A stretch of 21,549 nucleotides of DNA from Chloroflexota bacterium (GTDB lineage: Bacteria > Chloroflexota > Dehalococcoidia > Tepidiformales > Tepidiformaceae). The stretch lies in the NCBI GenBank assembly GCA_963169135.1, contig CAUJEQ010000060.1, positions 1 through 21,549 on the forward strand. The letters are read 5' to 3'. The position numbers were made by a program, and so were the translations under genes. Below are positions 1 to 7,146 of the stretch, piece after piece; the stretch's first letter is position 1, and every line of letters starts with the position of its first letter. The notes under the pieces are model-generated. The model was given only the letters and a program-made list of their open reading frames with translations, was not told the DNA's origin and searched no databases.

Positions 1-209
1 AGCTGAGCGCCGAGCGGAAGACCCAGGTCGGCACTGGCGACCGCAGCGAGAAGATCCGCACGTACAACTTCCCCCAGGACCGGATCACGGACCATCGCGT
101 GGGCCTGACGGTGCACAACATCCCGGACCGCATGGACGGGACCCTGGACGACATGATCGACGCGGTCGCGACGGCGGTCGAGGCCGGGCGCCTCGAGAAC
201 CTGGAGTGA
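1..209 (+). CDS. prfA: Peptide chain release factor 1, C-terminal part (5' end outside window)
   Basis: Class I release factor that reads UAA and UAG and releases the finished peptide at the ribosome. Only the last 68 codons and the TGA stop are present, in the frame starting at base 3. The stretch TYNFPQDRITDHRVG is the highly conserved RF1/RF2 C-terminal signature (domain 4 side), and the tail with DGTLDDMIDAV is typical of RF1 ends. The GGQ and PxT motifs lie upstream of the window. RF1 rather than RF2 is favoured by the ending and by the adjoining prmC, the usual partner of prfA. The stop overlaps the prmC GTG start by 4 nt (GTGA), so the two are translationally coupled. Confidence 0.93.
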   Translation, partial: LSAERKTQVGTGDRSEKIRTYNFPQDRITDHRVGLTVHNIPDRMDGTLDDMIDAVATAVEAGRLENLE

Positions 210-1027
210 ATGCCCGACAGGCGGCCACAGAAGCCTCCGGGAGGCTCGCCGAGGCCGGGATTGCGGATGCGCCTTTCGAGGCCGAGCTGATGGCCCGCGA
301 GGCGGCGGGGATCTCGCGGTCGGCATTCTTCACTGGAAGTGCCCTGGGTGCAGAGGAAGCCCGGCGCTTCGAGGAGTGGATCGAGCGGCGGACGCATCGC
401 GAGCCTGCTGCCTACATCACCGGCCACCGTGAGTTCTATGGGCGCAGCTTCGGCGTCGGGCAGGGCGTCCTCATCCCGCGCCCGGAGACGGAGCTGCTGG
501 TTGGGCTCGGACTGGAGGAGCTGGACGGCAACCCCCGGGCCGTGGTGGCGGAAGCCGGGACCGGCAGCGGCGCCGTCGCGGTGTCCATCGCGGCCGAGCG
601 GCCCGGCGCGCGTGTGCTCGCAACGGAAATCAGCCCGGACGCGCTCAGGTTCGCGTCCGCGAATGCGGCGCTGTACGCGCCATGGCTGCCGCTCATCCAG
701 GGCAACCTGCTCTCAGCCGTCTCGCGCGCGGACGTGGTGTTGGCGAACTTGCCGTACATCCCAGCGTGGGAGATCGAGGCGCTCGAGCCGGAGGTTAGCC
801 GCTGGGAACCCCGCGTGGCGCTCGACGGCGGAGAGGACGGCTACGACCTGATCCGGCGGCTCATCGATGACTGCGCCGACCGCCTGCGGCCACACCTTCT
901 CGCGCTGGAGGTTGGCTTCGGACAGGCCGACGAGGTGGGGGCCATGTTGGCAACGTATGGCGTGACGCCCTGGGCCGTGAAGGACCTATCAGGCATCGAT
1001 CGGGTTGTGTGCGCGCGATGGGCGTGA
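206..1027 (+). CDS. prmC: Peptide chain release factor N5-glutamine methyltransferase
   Basis: Methylates the glutamine of the GGQ loop of RF1 and RF2 with SAM, in the cytoplasm. The 273-aa length fits PrmC/HemK (about 270-290). An N-terminal helical domain (residues 1-75) ends in REPAAYITG, like the QPxAYIxG segment of the family. LIPRPETE (89-96) and the SAM loop EAGTGSGAV (116-124) are clear. The catalytic substrate motif, normally NPPY, reads NLPY at 181-184, an unusual but conservative variant that keeps Asn and the Pro-Tyr. The start is a GTG overlapping the prfA stop. The start of the next gene lies inside its 3' end, giving a prfA-prmC-HAD operon. Confidence 0.94.
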   Translation: MNARQAATEASGRLAEAGIADAPFEAELMAREAAGISRSAFFTGSALGAEEARRFEEWIERRTHREPAAYITGHREFYGRSFGVGQGVLIPRPETELLVGLGLEELDGNPRAVVAEAGTGSGAVAVSIAAERPGARVLATEISPDALRFASANAALYAPWLPLIQGNLLSAVSRADVVLANLPYIPAWEIEALEPEVSRWEPRVALDGGEDGYDLIRRLIDDCADRLRPHLLALEVGFGQADEVGAMLATYGVTPWAVKDLSGIDRVVCARWA

Positions 1028-1815
1028 AGCTGGTCGCGCTCGATATCGACGGGACGTTGATCGACCCGGCGCACTACGGCCACGACCACACGCCCGCACC
1101 ACGGGTCTCGGCAGCAGTGGCGGCGTTGCGAGACAGCGGCATCGCCGTGGTGCTGGCCTCCGGTCGGATGTTCCCCGGGACGGCGAAGATCGCGCGGCAC
1201 CTGGGGCTCCCGGGGCCGGTCATCTGCCAGCAGGGCTGCTCGGTGCACTTGCTCGACGGAACGATGACGCACGAATTTCCCATTGCCCGGGCCCCCGCCC
1301 TGGAAATCATCGACTACGCGCGCCAGATCGAACGCGCCTACGAGTGGTTCAATCCGCTGCGCTACATCGTTTCCCAGCGGAGCCAGGCAACGGACCACTA
1401 CGGGGTGGTCTCGGGGATCACGCCGGAGTATCGCCCGGACCCCGAGAACTCGGGCGTGGTGCCAACCGGCGTTGGGGTCATCTCCTCCAGGACCGAGGCG
1501 AACGGCATCCACCGGGCGCTGGTGTCGCACCACGGGGAGGCTCTGCACATCCTGGACTTCCCGGAGGTGACGGTCGCGGTCGCACCGGAAGCGAACAAAG
1601 GCCACGCGCTCTCGCTGGTTTGCGCCGACCTCGGGATCGATCGGCACGAGGTTGTGGCGATTGGCGACAGTGTGAACGACGCGGCGATGCTCGCGTGGGC
1701 CGGCCTGGGCGTGGCGATGCCACACAGCGACGCCTACGCGCTCGATGCGGCGGACACGGTGTTGGAGGAACGTGACGAGGCCCTGGCGGTGTTCCTGGAG
1801 CGTCTCGCCCGGTAG
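1018..1815 (+). CDS. Cof-type HAD-IIB family phosphatase
   Basis: Haloacid-dehalogenase hydrolase of the Cof subfamily, whose members dephosphorylate small sugar and nucleotide phosphates; the true substrate cannot be told from sequence. With the ATG start the protein has 265 residues, normal for the family. Motif I is DIDGT (9-13), motif II is the SGR at 48-50, the motif III lysine is K194 (NKG), and motif IV is GDSVND (216-221). The cap domain lies between motifs II and III, as in type C2 caps. An in-frame GTG at 1009 would add three residues; I prefer the ATG at 1018. The gene overlaps the end of prmC by 10 nt and is probably co-transcribed. It converges on the next, minus-strand gene. Confidence 0.9.
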   Translation: MGVKLVALDIDGTLIDPAHYGHDHTPAPRVSAAVAALRDSGIAVVLASGRMFPGTAKIARHLGLPGPVICQQGCSVHLLDGTMTHEFPIARAPALEIIDYARQIERAYEWFNPLRYIVSQRSQATDHYGVVSGITPEYRPDPENSGVVPTGVGVISSRTEANGIHRALVSHHGEALHILDFPEVTVAVAPEANKGHALSLVCADLGIDRHEVVAIGDSVNDAAMLAWAGLGVAMPHSDAYALDAADTVLEERDEALAVFLERLAR

Positions 1816-1827
1816 CCCGGCCCGGCG

Positions 1828-2457
1828 TTAGCTCGGGTCGATCCGGTGCCAGGTGCGCATGAGCACGAGGCCGATGCCGAAGACCACCAGCAGCACTGCC
1901 CCCATCGGGAGCACGGTGCTTCCCCAGTCAATCCCGGCGCCCTCGCTCGAATCGGCGGCGGGCACCACGTACTGACCGGTGATCGAGCGGATCGAGTTGA
2001 CCCTGGCGACCTCCGGGCCCCTGCCGAAGCCGAGGTCCTCCTGCTGGATGGCGAAGCCGTCCTCCAGGTCGAATACCTGGGGAGCGCCCGGCCACTCCGG
2101 CCGTCCATCCACGACCGAGAGGAAGAGCAATGCGCGCGTCCCGTCTGTGAGGACCGCGAGTTCGCATGGCGCCTCGCCTGCGGGCAGCGGCAGCTCGACG
2201 TTCGTGCTGGGTACCGAGCCCTTGAGGATGGCCTCCGGTTCGAGCACTGCGGGCCCTTCGGGCGACTCCAGGCGGACCTTCGCGACGAGGATGAGGCCGC
2301 TCGCTTCGACCGCCTGGGCCAGCCCGTCGGAGGTGACGGAGATGCACGTGACGGCCGCAGCCTGCGATGGGCGTGACGCAGAAACAGCGGCCCCCGGGAC
2401 GAGGGCCGCTGTCAGCAGAAGCAGGAGTGCGGGAAACCTAAGCTTGCGACTGCGCAA
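1828..2457 (-). CDS. Secreted, C-terminally membrane-anchored protein of unknown function
   Basis: I do not recognise the family. The 209-aa product begins with a basic n-region (RSRKLR), a hydrophobic stretch (residues 8-27) and an Ala/Ser-rich region that could hold a signal-peptidase site. A hydrophilic domain follows with two cysteines (38 and 98) that could form a disulfide. A single transmembrane helix sits at about 182-200, followed by a short basic tail. This predicts an outward-facing domain tethered to the membrane. The pattern ILKGS...LPLPAG...C...ALLFL is reminiscent of small secreted beta-barrel domains, but this is only an impression. The start is TTG, inside the last codons of guaB3 (20-nt overlap), so translation is probably coupled to guaB3. 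Confidence 0.75.
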   Translation of the reverse strand: MRSRKLRFPALLLLLTAALVPGAAVSASRPSQAAAVTCISVTSDGLAQAVEASGLILVAKVRLESPEGPAVLEPEAILKGSVPSTNVELPLPAGEAPCELAVLTDGTRALLFLSVVDGRPEWPGAPQVFDLEDGFAIQQEDLGFGRGPEVARVNSIRSITGQYVVPAADSSEGAGIDWGSTVLPMGAVLLVVFGIGLVLMRTWHRIDPS

Positions 2458-3661
2458 ACTGGTAAATCTTTCCTTCGGTCTTGATCGCCGGGGCGATGAC
2501 CATTTCGGCCTGCTGGAATTCGCGGATCGTGCGGGCGCCGCACATGCCCATGGCAGTGCGGAGCGCGCCGACGAGGTTCTCGGTGCCGTCGGTGCGGCTG
2601 GTCGGGCCGTACAGGGCCTTCTGGAGGGTGGTGTTGACGCCGACGGCGACGCGGGTGCCGCGCGGGAGGTTGGCGTGCGGGGTGGCCATGCCCCAGTGGT
2701 AGCCGCGGCCGGGGGCCTCGGTGGTGGCGGCGAAGGGCGAACCCATCATGATCGCGTCCGCGCCCGAGGCGAAGCACTTACAGACATCGCCGCCGGTGCG
2801 GATGCCGCCATCGGTGATGATCGGGACGTAGCGGCCGCTCTCCTTGAGGTAGAAGTCGCGGGCCGCGGCGCAATCGATGGTGGCGGTGACCTGCGGGACG
2901 CCGATGCCAAGCACTTCGCGGCTGGTGCAGGCGGCGCCGGGGCCTACTCCGACCAGCACGCCGGCCACGCCGGTTCGCATGATTTCGAGGGTGGCCTTGA
3001 AGCCAACGGTGTTGCCGACCACCACCGGGATGTGGATGTTCTTGAAGAGCTTGTCGAAGCGGAGCCCTTCCGCGCTGGTCGATTCGTGGCGGGCGGTTGT
3101 AACGGTGCTCTGGACCACGAGGATGTCGGCGCCCGAATCCTGGAGGAGGGCGGCGTACTTCTTGGTGTTCATCGGGGTAAGCGACACAGCCGCGACAGCA
3201 CCGCCGGCTTTCATCTCGTGGATGCGCTTGGCGATGTACTCTTCGCGAATTGGCTGCTGGTAGGCTTCCTGGAGGATCGCCGTCGCTTCATCGCGGCTGG
3301 CCGCGGCAACCTGCTGGAGGATGGTCGTCGGGTCGTCGTACTTGGTCCAGACGCCTTCGAGGTTGAGGACGGCGAGACCACCCGCCCTGTGCATCGCGAT
3401 GGCGAAGTTCGGGTCGACCACGGCGTCCATCGCCGAGGCGAGGAAAGGAATCTCGAAGTGGTGCGCCCCGATATCGAGGCCGAGTTCAGTCAGTTCGGGG
3501 TTGACGGTGACGTCGCCCGGAACGATGGCGACCTCGTCAAACCCGTAGGCGCGGCGAAGTTGCTTGAACTTGGGGGCGGCGACGTCATTCTCGGTAAACG
3601 GCGCAGGGCCGCTCTCCGGTGAATCGGAGGCGGCGGAGGAGAGGTTGACAGCAGTACTCAA
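2438..3661 (-). CDS. guaB3: GuaB3-type IMP dehydrogenase-related protein (possible GMP reductase)
   Basis: Member of the IMPDH/GMP reductase TIM-barrel family. The 407 residues contain no CBS pair, and the N-terminal QLRRAYGFDEVAIVPG segment plus FEIPFLASAMDAVV match the GuaB3 branch known from Actinobacteria and Cyanobacteria. The catalytic loop is GVGPGAACTSRE with Cys245, which would attack C2 of IMP or GMP. The phosphate-binding strand ITDGGIRTGGD is at 282-292. Actinobacterial GuaB3 proteins often lack this cysteine; here it is kept, so the protein is probably an active oxidoreductase. As I recall, a cyanobacterial GuaB3 was reported to have GMP reductase activity; that role here is inference. 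The start is TTG: a TGA lies upstream in frame and the next in-frame ATG (residue 79) is inside the barrel. A good promoter lies about 60-90 nt upstream. Confidence 0.9.
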   Translation of the reverse strand: MSTAVNLSSAASDSPESGPAPFTENDVAAPKFKQLRRAYGFDEVAIVPGDVTVNPELTELGLDIGAHHFEIPFLASAMDAVVDPNFAIAMHRAGGLAVLNLEGVWTKYDDPTTILQQVAAASRDEATAILQEAYQQPIREEYIAKRIHEMKAGGAVAAVSLTPMNTKKYAALLQDSGADILVVQSTVTTARHESTSAEGLRFDKLFKNIHIPVVVGNTVGFKATLEIMRTGVAGVLVGVGPGAACTSREVLGIGVPQVTATIDCAAARDFYLKESGRYVPIITDGGIRTGGDVCKCFASGADAIMMGSPFAATTEAPGRGYHWGMATPHANLPRGTRVAVGVNTTLQKALYGPTSRTDGTENLVGALRTAMGMCGARTIREFQQAEMVIAPAIKTEGKIYQFAQSQA

Positions 3662-3720
3662 GTCAGCGCATTCCCGGGGATGGAGTCACGGCCCCTGGAG
3701 GCGGCCGCGGTGTTGGATCG

Positions 3721-3750
3721 AGTGTAGAAGCCGCACTCACAACGGGTCAA
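3721..3750 (-). promoter_or_regulatory. Sigma70-like promoter for guaB3
   Basis: Read on the minus strand: TTGACC (bases 3745-3750), an 18-nt spacer, then TACACT (3721-3726). The -35 box matches the consensus at 5 of 6 and the -10 box at 4 of 6. Transcription would start near 3714, about 50 nt before the TTG start of guaB3. It is the clearest signal in the 144-bp divergent gap between guaB3 and rsmI. I saw no equally good promoter for rsmI. Confidence 0.6.
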
Positions 3751-3805
3751 CACAAATCCGTTTCAAGGATTCAGTTATGTGCAATACCGCCTATCGGGCA
3801 CCTCG

Positions 3806-4621
3806 ATGACTGCCTGGCATGCCGGCCTTTATGTCGTGGCTACGCCCATCGGAAATATGAGCGACCTGACGCCCCGCGCTGCCGAGACGCTCCGGGTGGC
3901 CACGGTCGTGGCCGCCGAGGACACGCGGACCTCGGGCGGGCTGGTTCGATCGACAGGCAGCACGGCGCGGCTGGTCAGCCTGACCGAACACAACGTCGCG
4001 GAGCGCATCCCCCAACTGCTGCCCCTGGCGCGTGAAGGGGTCGTTGCGCTGGTGAGCGACGCCGGGACGCCGGCCATAGCCGACCCCGGCGCCCGGCTGG
4101 TAGCAGCCGCCCACCGCGAGGGCATCCCGGTGTTCGCGGTCGCGGGACCATCGGCGCTGGCGGCCGCGCTCTCGGTCAGCGGATTCGATGGTCCCGACGC
4201 GCACTTCCTCGGGTTCCTCCCGCGCCCGAAGGGAGAACGGACGGAGCTTCTGAAGAAGGCTTCCACAGCAGCCAGCATCCTCGTGTTCTTCGAAAGCCCG
4301 AACCGCCTCGGCAAGACCCTCGGGGAGTTGGCCGAACTGCACGGCGACCCCCATGTCGTCGTCTGCCGCGAACTGACGAAGCTCCACGAGGAGGTGGTGC
4401 GCGGCCGGGCGAGCATCCTCGCCGGGCGCTTCGCGACGACACGCGGCGAGTGCGTCGTGGTTGTGGAGGTCCCTCCGCGAGAAAGGGAAGTTGAGTCGAT
4501 AGCCGGGCTGCTCGGGGCCATGAAGCGGGCAGGGGCGCGGCGGGCGGCGGCCGCCGCCGAGGTCGCGAAACTGACCGGTTGCCGCCGGGACGAAGCCTAC
4601 GATGCCTGGGATGCCGTCTGA
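3806..4621 (+). CDS. rsmI: 16S rRNA (cytidine(1402)-2'-O)-methyltransferase
   Basis: SAM-dependent enzyme that 2'-O-methylates C1402 in the decoding centre of 16S rRNA. The 271-aa protein shows the tetrapyrrole-methylase fold in the expected order: LYVVATPIGN (8-17), AEDTRTS (37-43), SDAGTPAIADPG (84-95), the AVAGPSALAAALSVSGF region (111-127) and FLPRPKGER (137-145). The ATG at 3806 places LYVVATPIGN at residue 8, as usual. A GTG at 3779 in the same frame would add nine residues that look non-conserved. The gene is divergent from guaB3 and precedes metG by 57 nt. It is slightly short of the E. coli protein at the C-terminus but looks complete. Confidence 0.95.
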   Translation: MTAWHAGLYVVATPIGNMSDLTPRAAETLRVATVVAAEDTRTSGGLVRSTGSTARLVSLTEHNVAERIPQLLPLAREGVVALVSDAGTPAIADPGARLVAAAHREGIPVFAVAGPSALAAALSVSGFDGPDAHFLGFLPRPKGERTELLKKASTAASILVFFESPNRLGKTLGELAELHGDPHVVVCRELTKLHEEVVRGRASILAGRFATTRGECVVVVEVPPREREVESIAGLLGAMKRAGARRAAAAAEVAKLTGCRRDEAYDAWDAV

Positions 4622-4638
4622 CGGCCCGGGAGGGGCCG
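4622..4638 (+). terminator. Short GC hairpin between rsmI and metG
   Basis: CGGCCC (4622-4627) pairs perfectly with GGGCCG (4633-4638) across a 5-nt loop, directly after the rsmI stop codon. No U-run follows, so it is a weak terminator at best. It may be a processing or stability hairpin that lets some transcription pass into metG. Confidence 0.3.
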
Positions 4639-4678
4639 CTATGGTAGACTCAAGCGCATCTCCAACTCAGGTGCCCTT

Positions 4679-6331
4679 GTGCCCGAACGGATCCTCGTCT
4701 GCGTAGGTTGGCCCTACGCCAATTACCTCCTGCACGTCGGTCAGGCTGCCGGGGCTTACCTGCCGGCCGACATTTTCGCGCGCTTTCAGCGGCTCAAGGG
4801 CAACGAGGTCCTGATGGTCTCCGGGTCGGACTGCCATGGCACGCCGATCACCGTCGCAGCGGACAAGGAAGGCGTCGACCCGCGGGTGATCGTCGACCGC
4901 TACCACCCCCGCATCCTGGAGGTGTGGGAGCGCTTCGGCATCTCGTTCGACCTGTTCACCACCACGCTGACTCCGAACCACTACGCCGTCACCCAGGACG
5001 TGTTCCTGAAGCTGCTCGAAAACGATTTCCTCTACCCGAAGATGGCCGAGTACCTGTACGACCCCGAGGCCGAGCGCTTCCTGCCCGACCGCTATGTGGA
5101 GGGCACGTGTCCACACTGCGGTTACACCGAAGCTCGCGGCGACCAGTGCGACAACTGTGGCCGAACGCTCGACGCCGTCGAGTTGGTCAACCCGCGCAGC
5201 AAGATCAGCGGCGCCACGCCCGTGCTGCGCCCCTCGGAGCACTTCTTCCTGCGGCTTTCCGCTCTCGAGTCGCGGCTGAAGGAGTGGGTCAGCGAAAAGC
5301 GGCACTGGCGCAAGAATGTCCTGAATTTCACTCTAGGCATGCTCAATGAAGGTCTGAAGGACCGCGGCATCACGCGCGACATCAAGTGGGGCGTGCCGGT
5401 GCCGGTCGAGGGTTACGAGGACAAGTGCATCTACGTCTGGTTCGATGCAGTCATCGGCTACCTGAGCGCCTCGAAGGAGTGGGCGCAGATCAGGGGGACG
5501 CCTGACGCGTGGAAGCCGTTCTGGGAGGATTCCTCCACGCGCTCGTACTACTTCGTCGGCAAGGACAACATCCCGTTCCATACGGTCGTCTGGCCGGCAA
5601 TGCTCATGGGCTACGGCGGGCTGAACCTGCCCTACGACGTCCCCGCGAACCAGTATGTGAACTTCTCCGCCGGCCAGAAGCAGAGCAAGTCCAAGGGCAC
5701 CGGCACCTGGATGCTTGACCTGCTCGACGCCTACGCGCCGGACGTGGTGCGGTTCTACCTGACGACCGTGCTCCCGGAGACGACCGACACGGAGTTCCGC
5801 GAAGAGGAGCTCATCCGGGCAAACAACGACGTGCTGATCGCGACCTGGGGCAACCTGTCCAACCGGGTCATCTCGATGGTCCACCGCAATTTCGAGGGCG
5901 TCGTCCCCGAAAGCGGTCCCCTCGCACCCGAGAGCCAGGCGCTGCTCGACGAGGCCATGACAGCCTTCGACTCGGTGGGCGCCGAGTTCGACGCCTGCCA
6001 CTTCCGCGCTGCGCTCCAGGAAGCGCTGCGGCTGGCCCAGTCCGCGAACAAATACCTGGACGAGCGAGCGCCATGGAAGGCGGTGAAGCAGGACAAGGAC
6101 CACGCGGCAGAAACGCTCGCGGTCGCACTCGACGTCATCAATGCGCTGAAGGTGCTGCTGCACCCGGTGCTGCCGTTCTCGACCGTGCAGCTGCACGGCG
6201 ACCTTGGCCTGCCGGACGATGTGGTCTCCCAGGGCTGGGGATTCCAGCCGGTGCCCCGCGGGACTGTGCTGGCGCCGGTGCAGCCGCTCTACACGAAAAT
6301 CGACGTGACCAGCGAAGGGGCCGGAGCTTGA
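4679..6331 (+). CDS. metG: Methionine--tRNA ligase, with divergent HIGH and KMSKS motifs
   Basis: Class I aminoacyl-tRNA synthetase charging tRNA-Met. The 550 aa hold the catalytic Rossmann domain, a connective domain with a four-cysteine zinc knuckle (C144, C147, C157, C160) and the helical anticodon-binding domain after residue 360. GWPYAN opens the active site. The HIGH motif reads HVGQ (19-22), so the second histidine is glutamine. The KMSKS loop reads KQSKS (334-338), losing the methionine but keeping both lysines. SGSDCHGTPI (48-57) and YVWFDAVIGY (252-261) are typical. There is no C-terminal Trbp111-like extension. The start is GTG, with AGGTG a few bases upstream. The stop overlaps the tatD start by TTGA. 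Confidence 0.95.
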   Translation: MPERILVCVGWPYANYLLHVGQAAGAYLPADIFARFQRLKGNEVLMVSGSDCHGTPITVAADKEGVDPRVIVDRYHPRILEVWERFGISFDLFTTTLTPNHYAVTQDVFLKLLENDFLYPKMAEYLYDPEAERFLPDRYVEGTCPHCGYTEARGDQCDNCGRTLDAVELVNPRSKISGATPVLRPSEHFFLRLSALESRLKEWVSEKRHWRKNVLNFTLGMLNEGLKDRGITRDIKWGVPVPVEGYEDKCIYVWFDAVIGYLSASKEWAQIRGTPDAWKPFWEDSSTRSYYFVGKDNIPFHTVVWPAMLMGYGGLNLPYDVPANQYVNFSAGQKQSKSKGTGTWMLDLLDAYAPDVVRFYLTTVLPETTDTEFREEELIRANNDVLIATWGNLSNRVISMVHRNFEGVVPESGPLAPESQALLDEAMTAFDSVGAEFDACHFRAALQEALRLAQSANKYLDERAPWKAVKQDKDHAAETLAVALDVINALKVLLHPVLPFSTVQLHGDLGLPDDVVSQGWGFQPVPRGTVLAPVQPLYTKIDVTSEGAGA

Positions 6332-7146
6332 CGGCCGTCGCCTTCGATTCACACAGCCACGTGCAGGACCGGAAGATCCGCGACGACTTCCGTGGTGTGC
6401 TCGAACGGGCCGAGGCGGCTGGCGTCGCGGGTATTGCGTTGTGCGGCTACGACGCGCCATCGAACGAACTTGCGCTCGCCCTCGCGGCGAACGAACCGGG
6501 CGTCTTCCCAACGGTGGGCTTTCATCCGCACGAGGCGGACGAAGTGAGCGAGGCGATGCTGGCCGATCTCGAGGCGCAAGCGACATTGCCGGAGGTCGTC
6601 GCGGTGGGCGAGATTGGGCTTGACTTCTACCGGGGGCTCGCCGGGGAGGCGAACCAGCGGCGTCTAATCGACGCGCAGCTGGAGATCGCGCTGCGGGTGG
6701 GCAAGCCAGTGAGCGTGCACTCGCGCGGCGCGGAAGACGCCATGCACGAACACCTGGCGCCCTACGCGGAAGCGGCGCGTACCGGAGGGCTCGAAATCCC
6801 CGGAGTCATGCATTGCTTCGGTGGGTCGCTCGAGCAGGCAATGCGTTACGTCGAGCTTGGGTTCATGGTTTCCATCGCGGGTCCGGTCACGTATCCCAAG
6901 AACGACGCCGCTCGCCGCCTCTCGGCGGGACTGCCAGCGCGCTCACTTGTGATCGAGACCGACAGCCCGTACCTTCCGCCTCAGGCAATGCGCGGCAAAC
7001 TCAACGAACCGGCTCTCATTCTCCACACGGCCCAGGCGGTTGCTGCCGCCCGGGGCGAGCCCCTCGAGTCTCTCCTCTCTCTCACCACCGCGAACGCCGA
7101 GCGGCTCTTCCGGGTGCGCGTACCGGCAAGGGCGGGCGCCGTATGA
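6328..7146 (+). CDS. tatD: TatD family metal-dependent hydrolase
   Basis: Amidohydrolase-superfamily TIM barrel; family members act as 3'-5' DNases or RNases or in D-aminoacyl-tRNA editing, and the substrate here is not settled. All metal ligands are visible: HSH (9-11), E95 in VGEIGLDFYR, H131 in SVHSRG, H162 in MHCFGG and D212 in IETDSPYLPP. The 272-aa length is normal. The start is TTG at 6328, overlapping the metG stop (TTGA), with GGAG just upstream. A longer reading frame exists 5' of it, but that part is the shadow of metG. The metG-tatD order is common in bacteria. The stop overlaps the next gene by ATGA. Confidence 0.93.
   Translation: MTAVAFDSHSHVQDRKIRDDFRGVLERAEAAGVAGIALCGYDAPSNELALALAANEPGVFPTVGFHPHEADEVSEAMLADLEAQATLPEVVAVGEIGLDFYRGLAGEANQRRLIDAQLEIALRVGKPVSVHSRGAEDAMHEHLAPYAEAARTGGLEIPGVMHCFGGSLEQAMRYVELGFMVSIAGPVTYPKNDAARRLSAGLPARSLVIETDSPYLPPQAMRGKLNEPALILHTAQAVAAARGEPLESLLSLTTANAERLFRVRVPARAGAV

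Noticed and set aside
1979..3622. 547-aa plus-strand frame opposite guaB3
   Set aside because: Low-complexity Gly/Ala/Asp/Val composition typical of an antisense frame; guaB3 and its promoter explain the region.
6073..6327. Extended N-terminus of TatD
   Set aside because: This part is out of frame within metG and is Arg/Ala/Gly-rich; the TTG overlapping the metG stop gives a normal TatD start.
5333..6586. 417-aa minus-strand frame over metG and tatD
   Set aside because: Arg/His/Val-rich antisense frame without a plausible start or motif.
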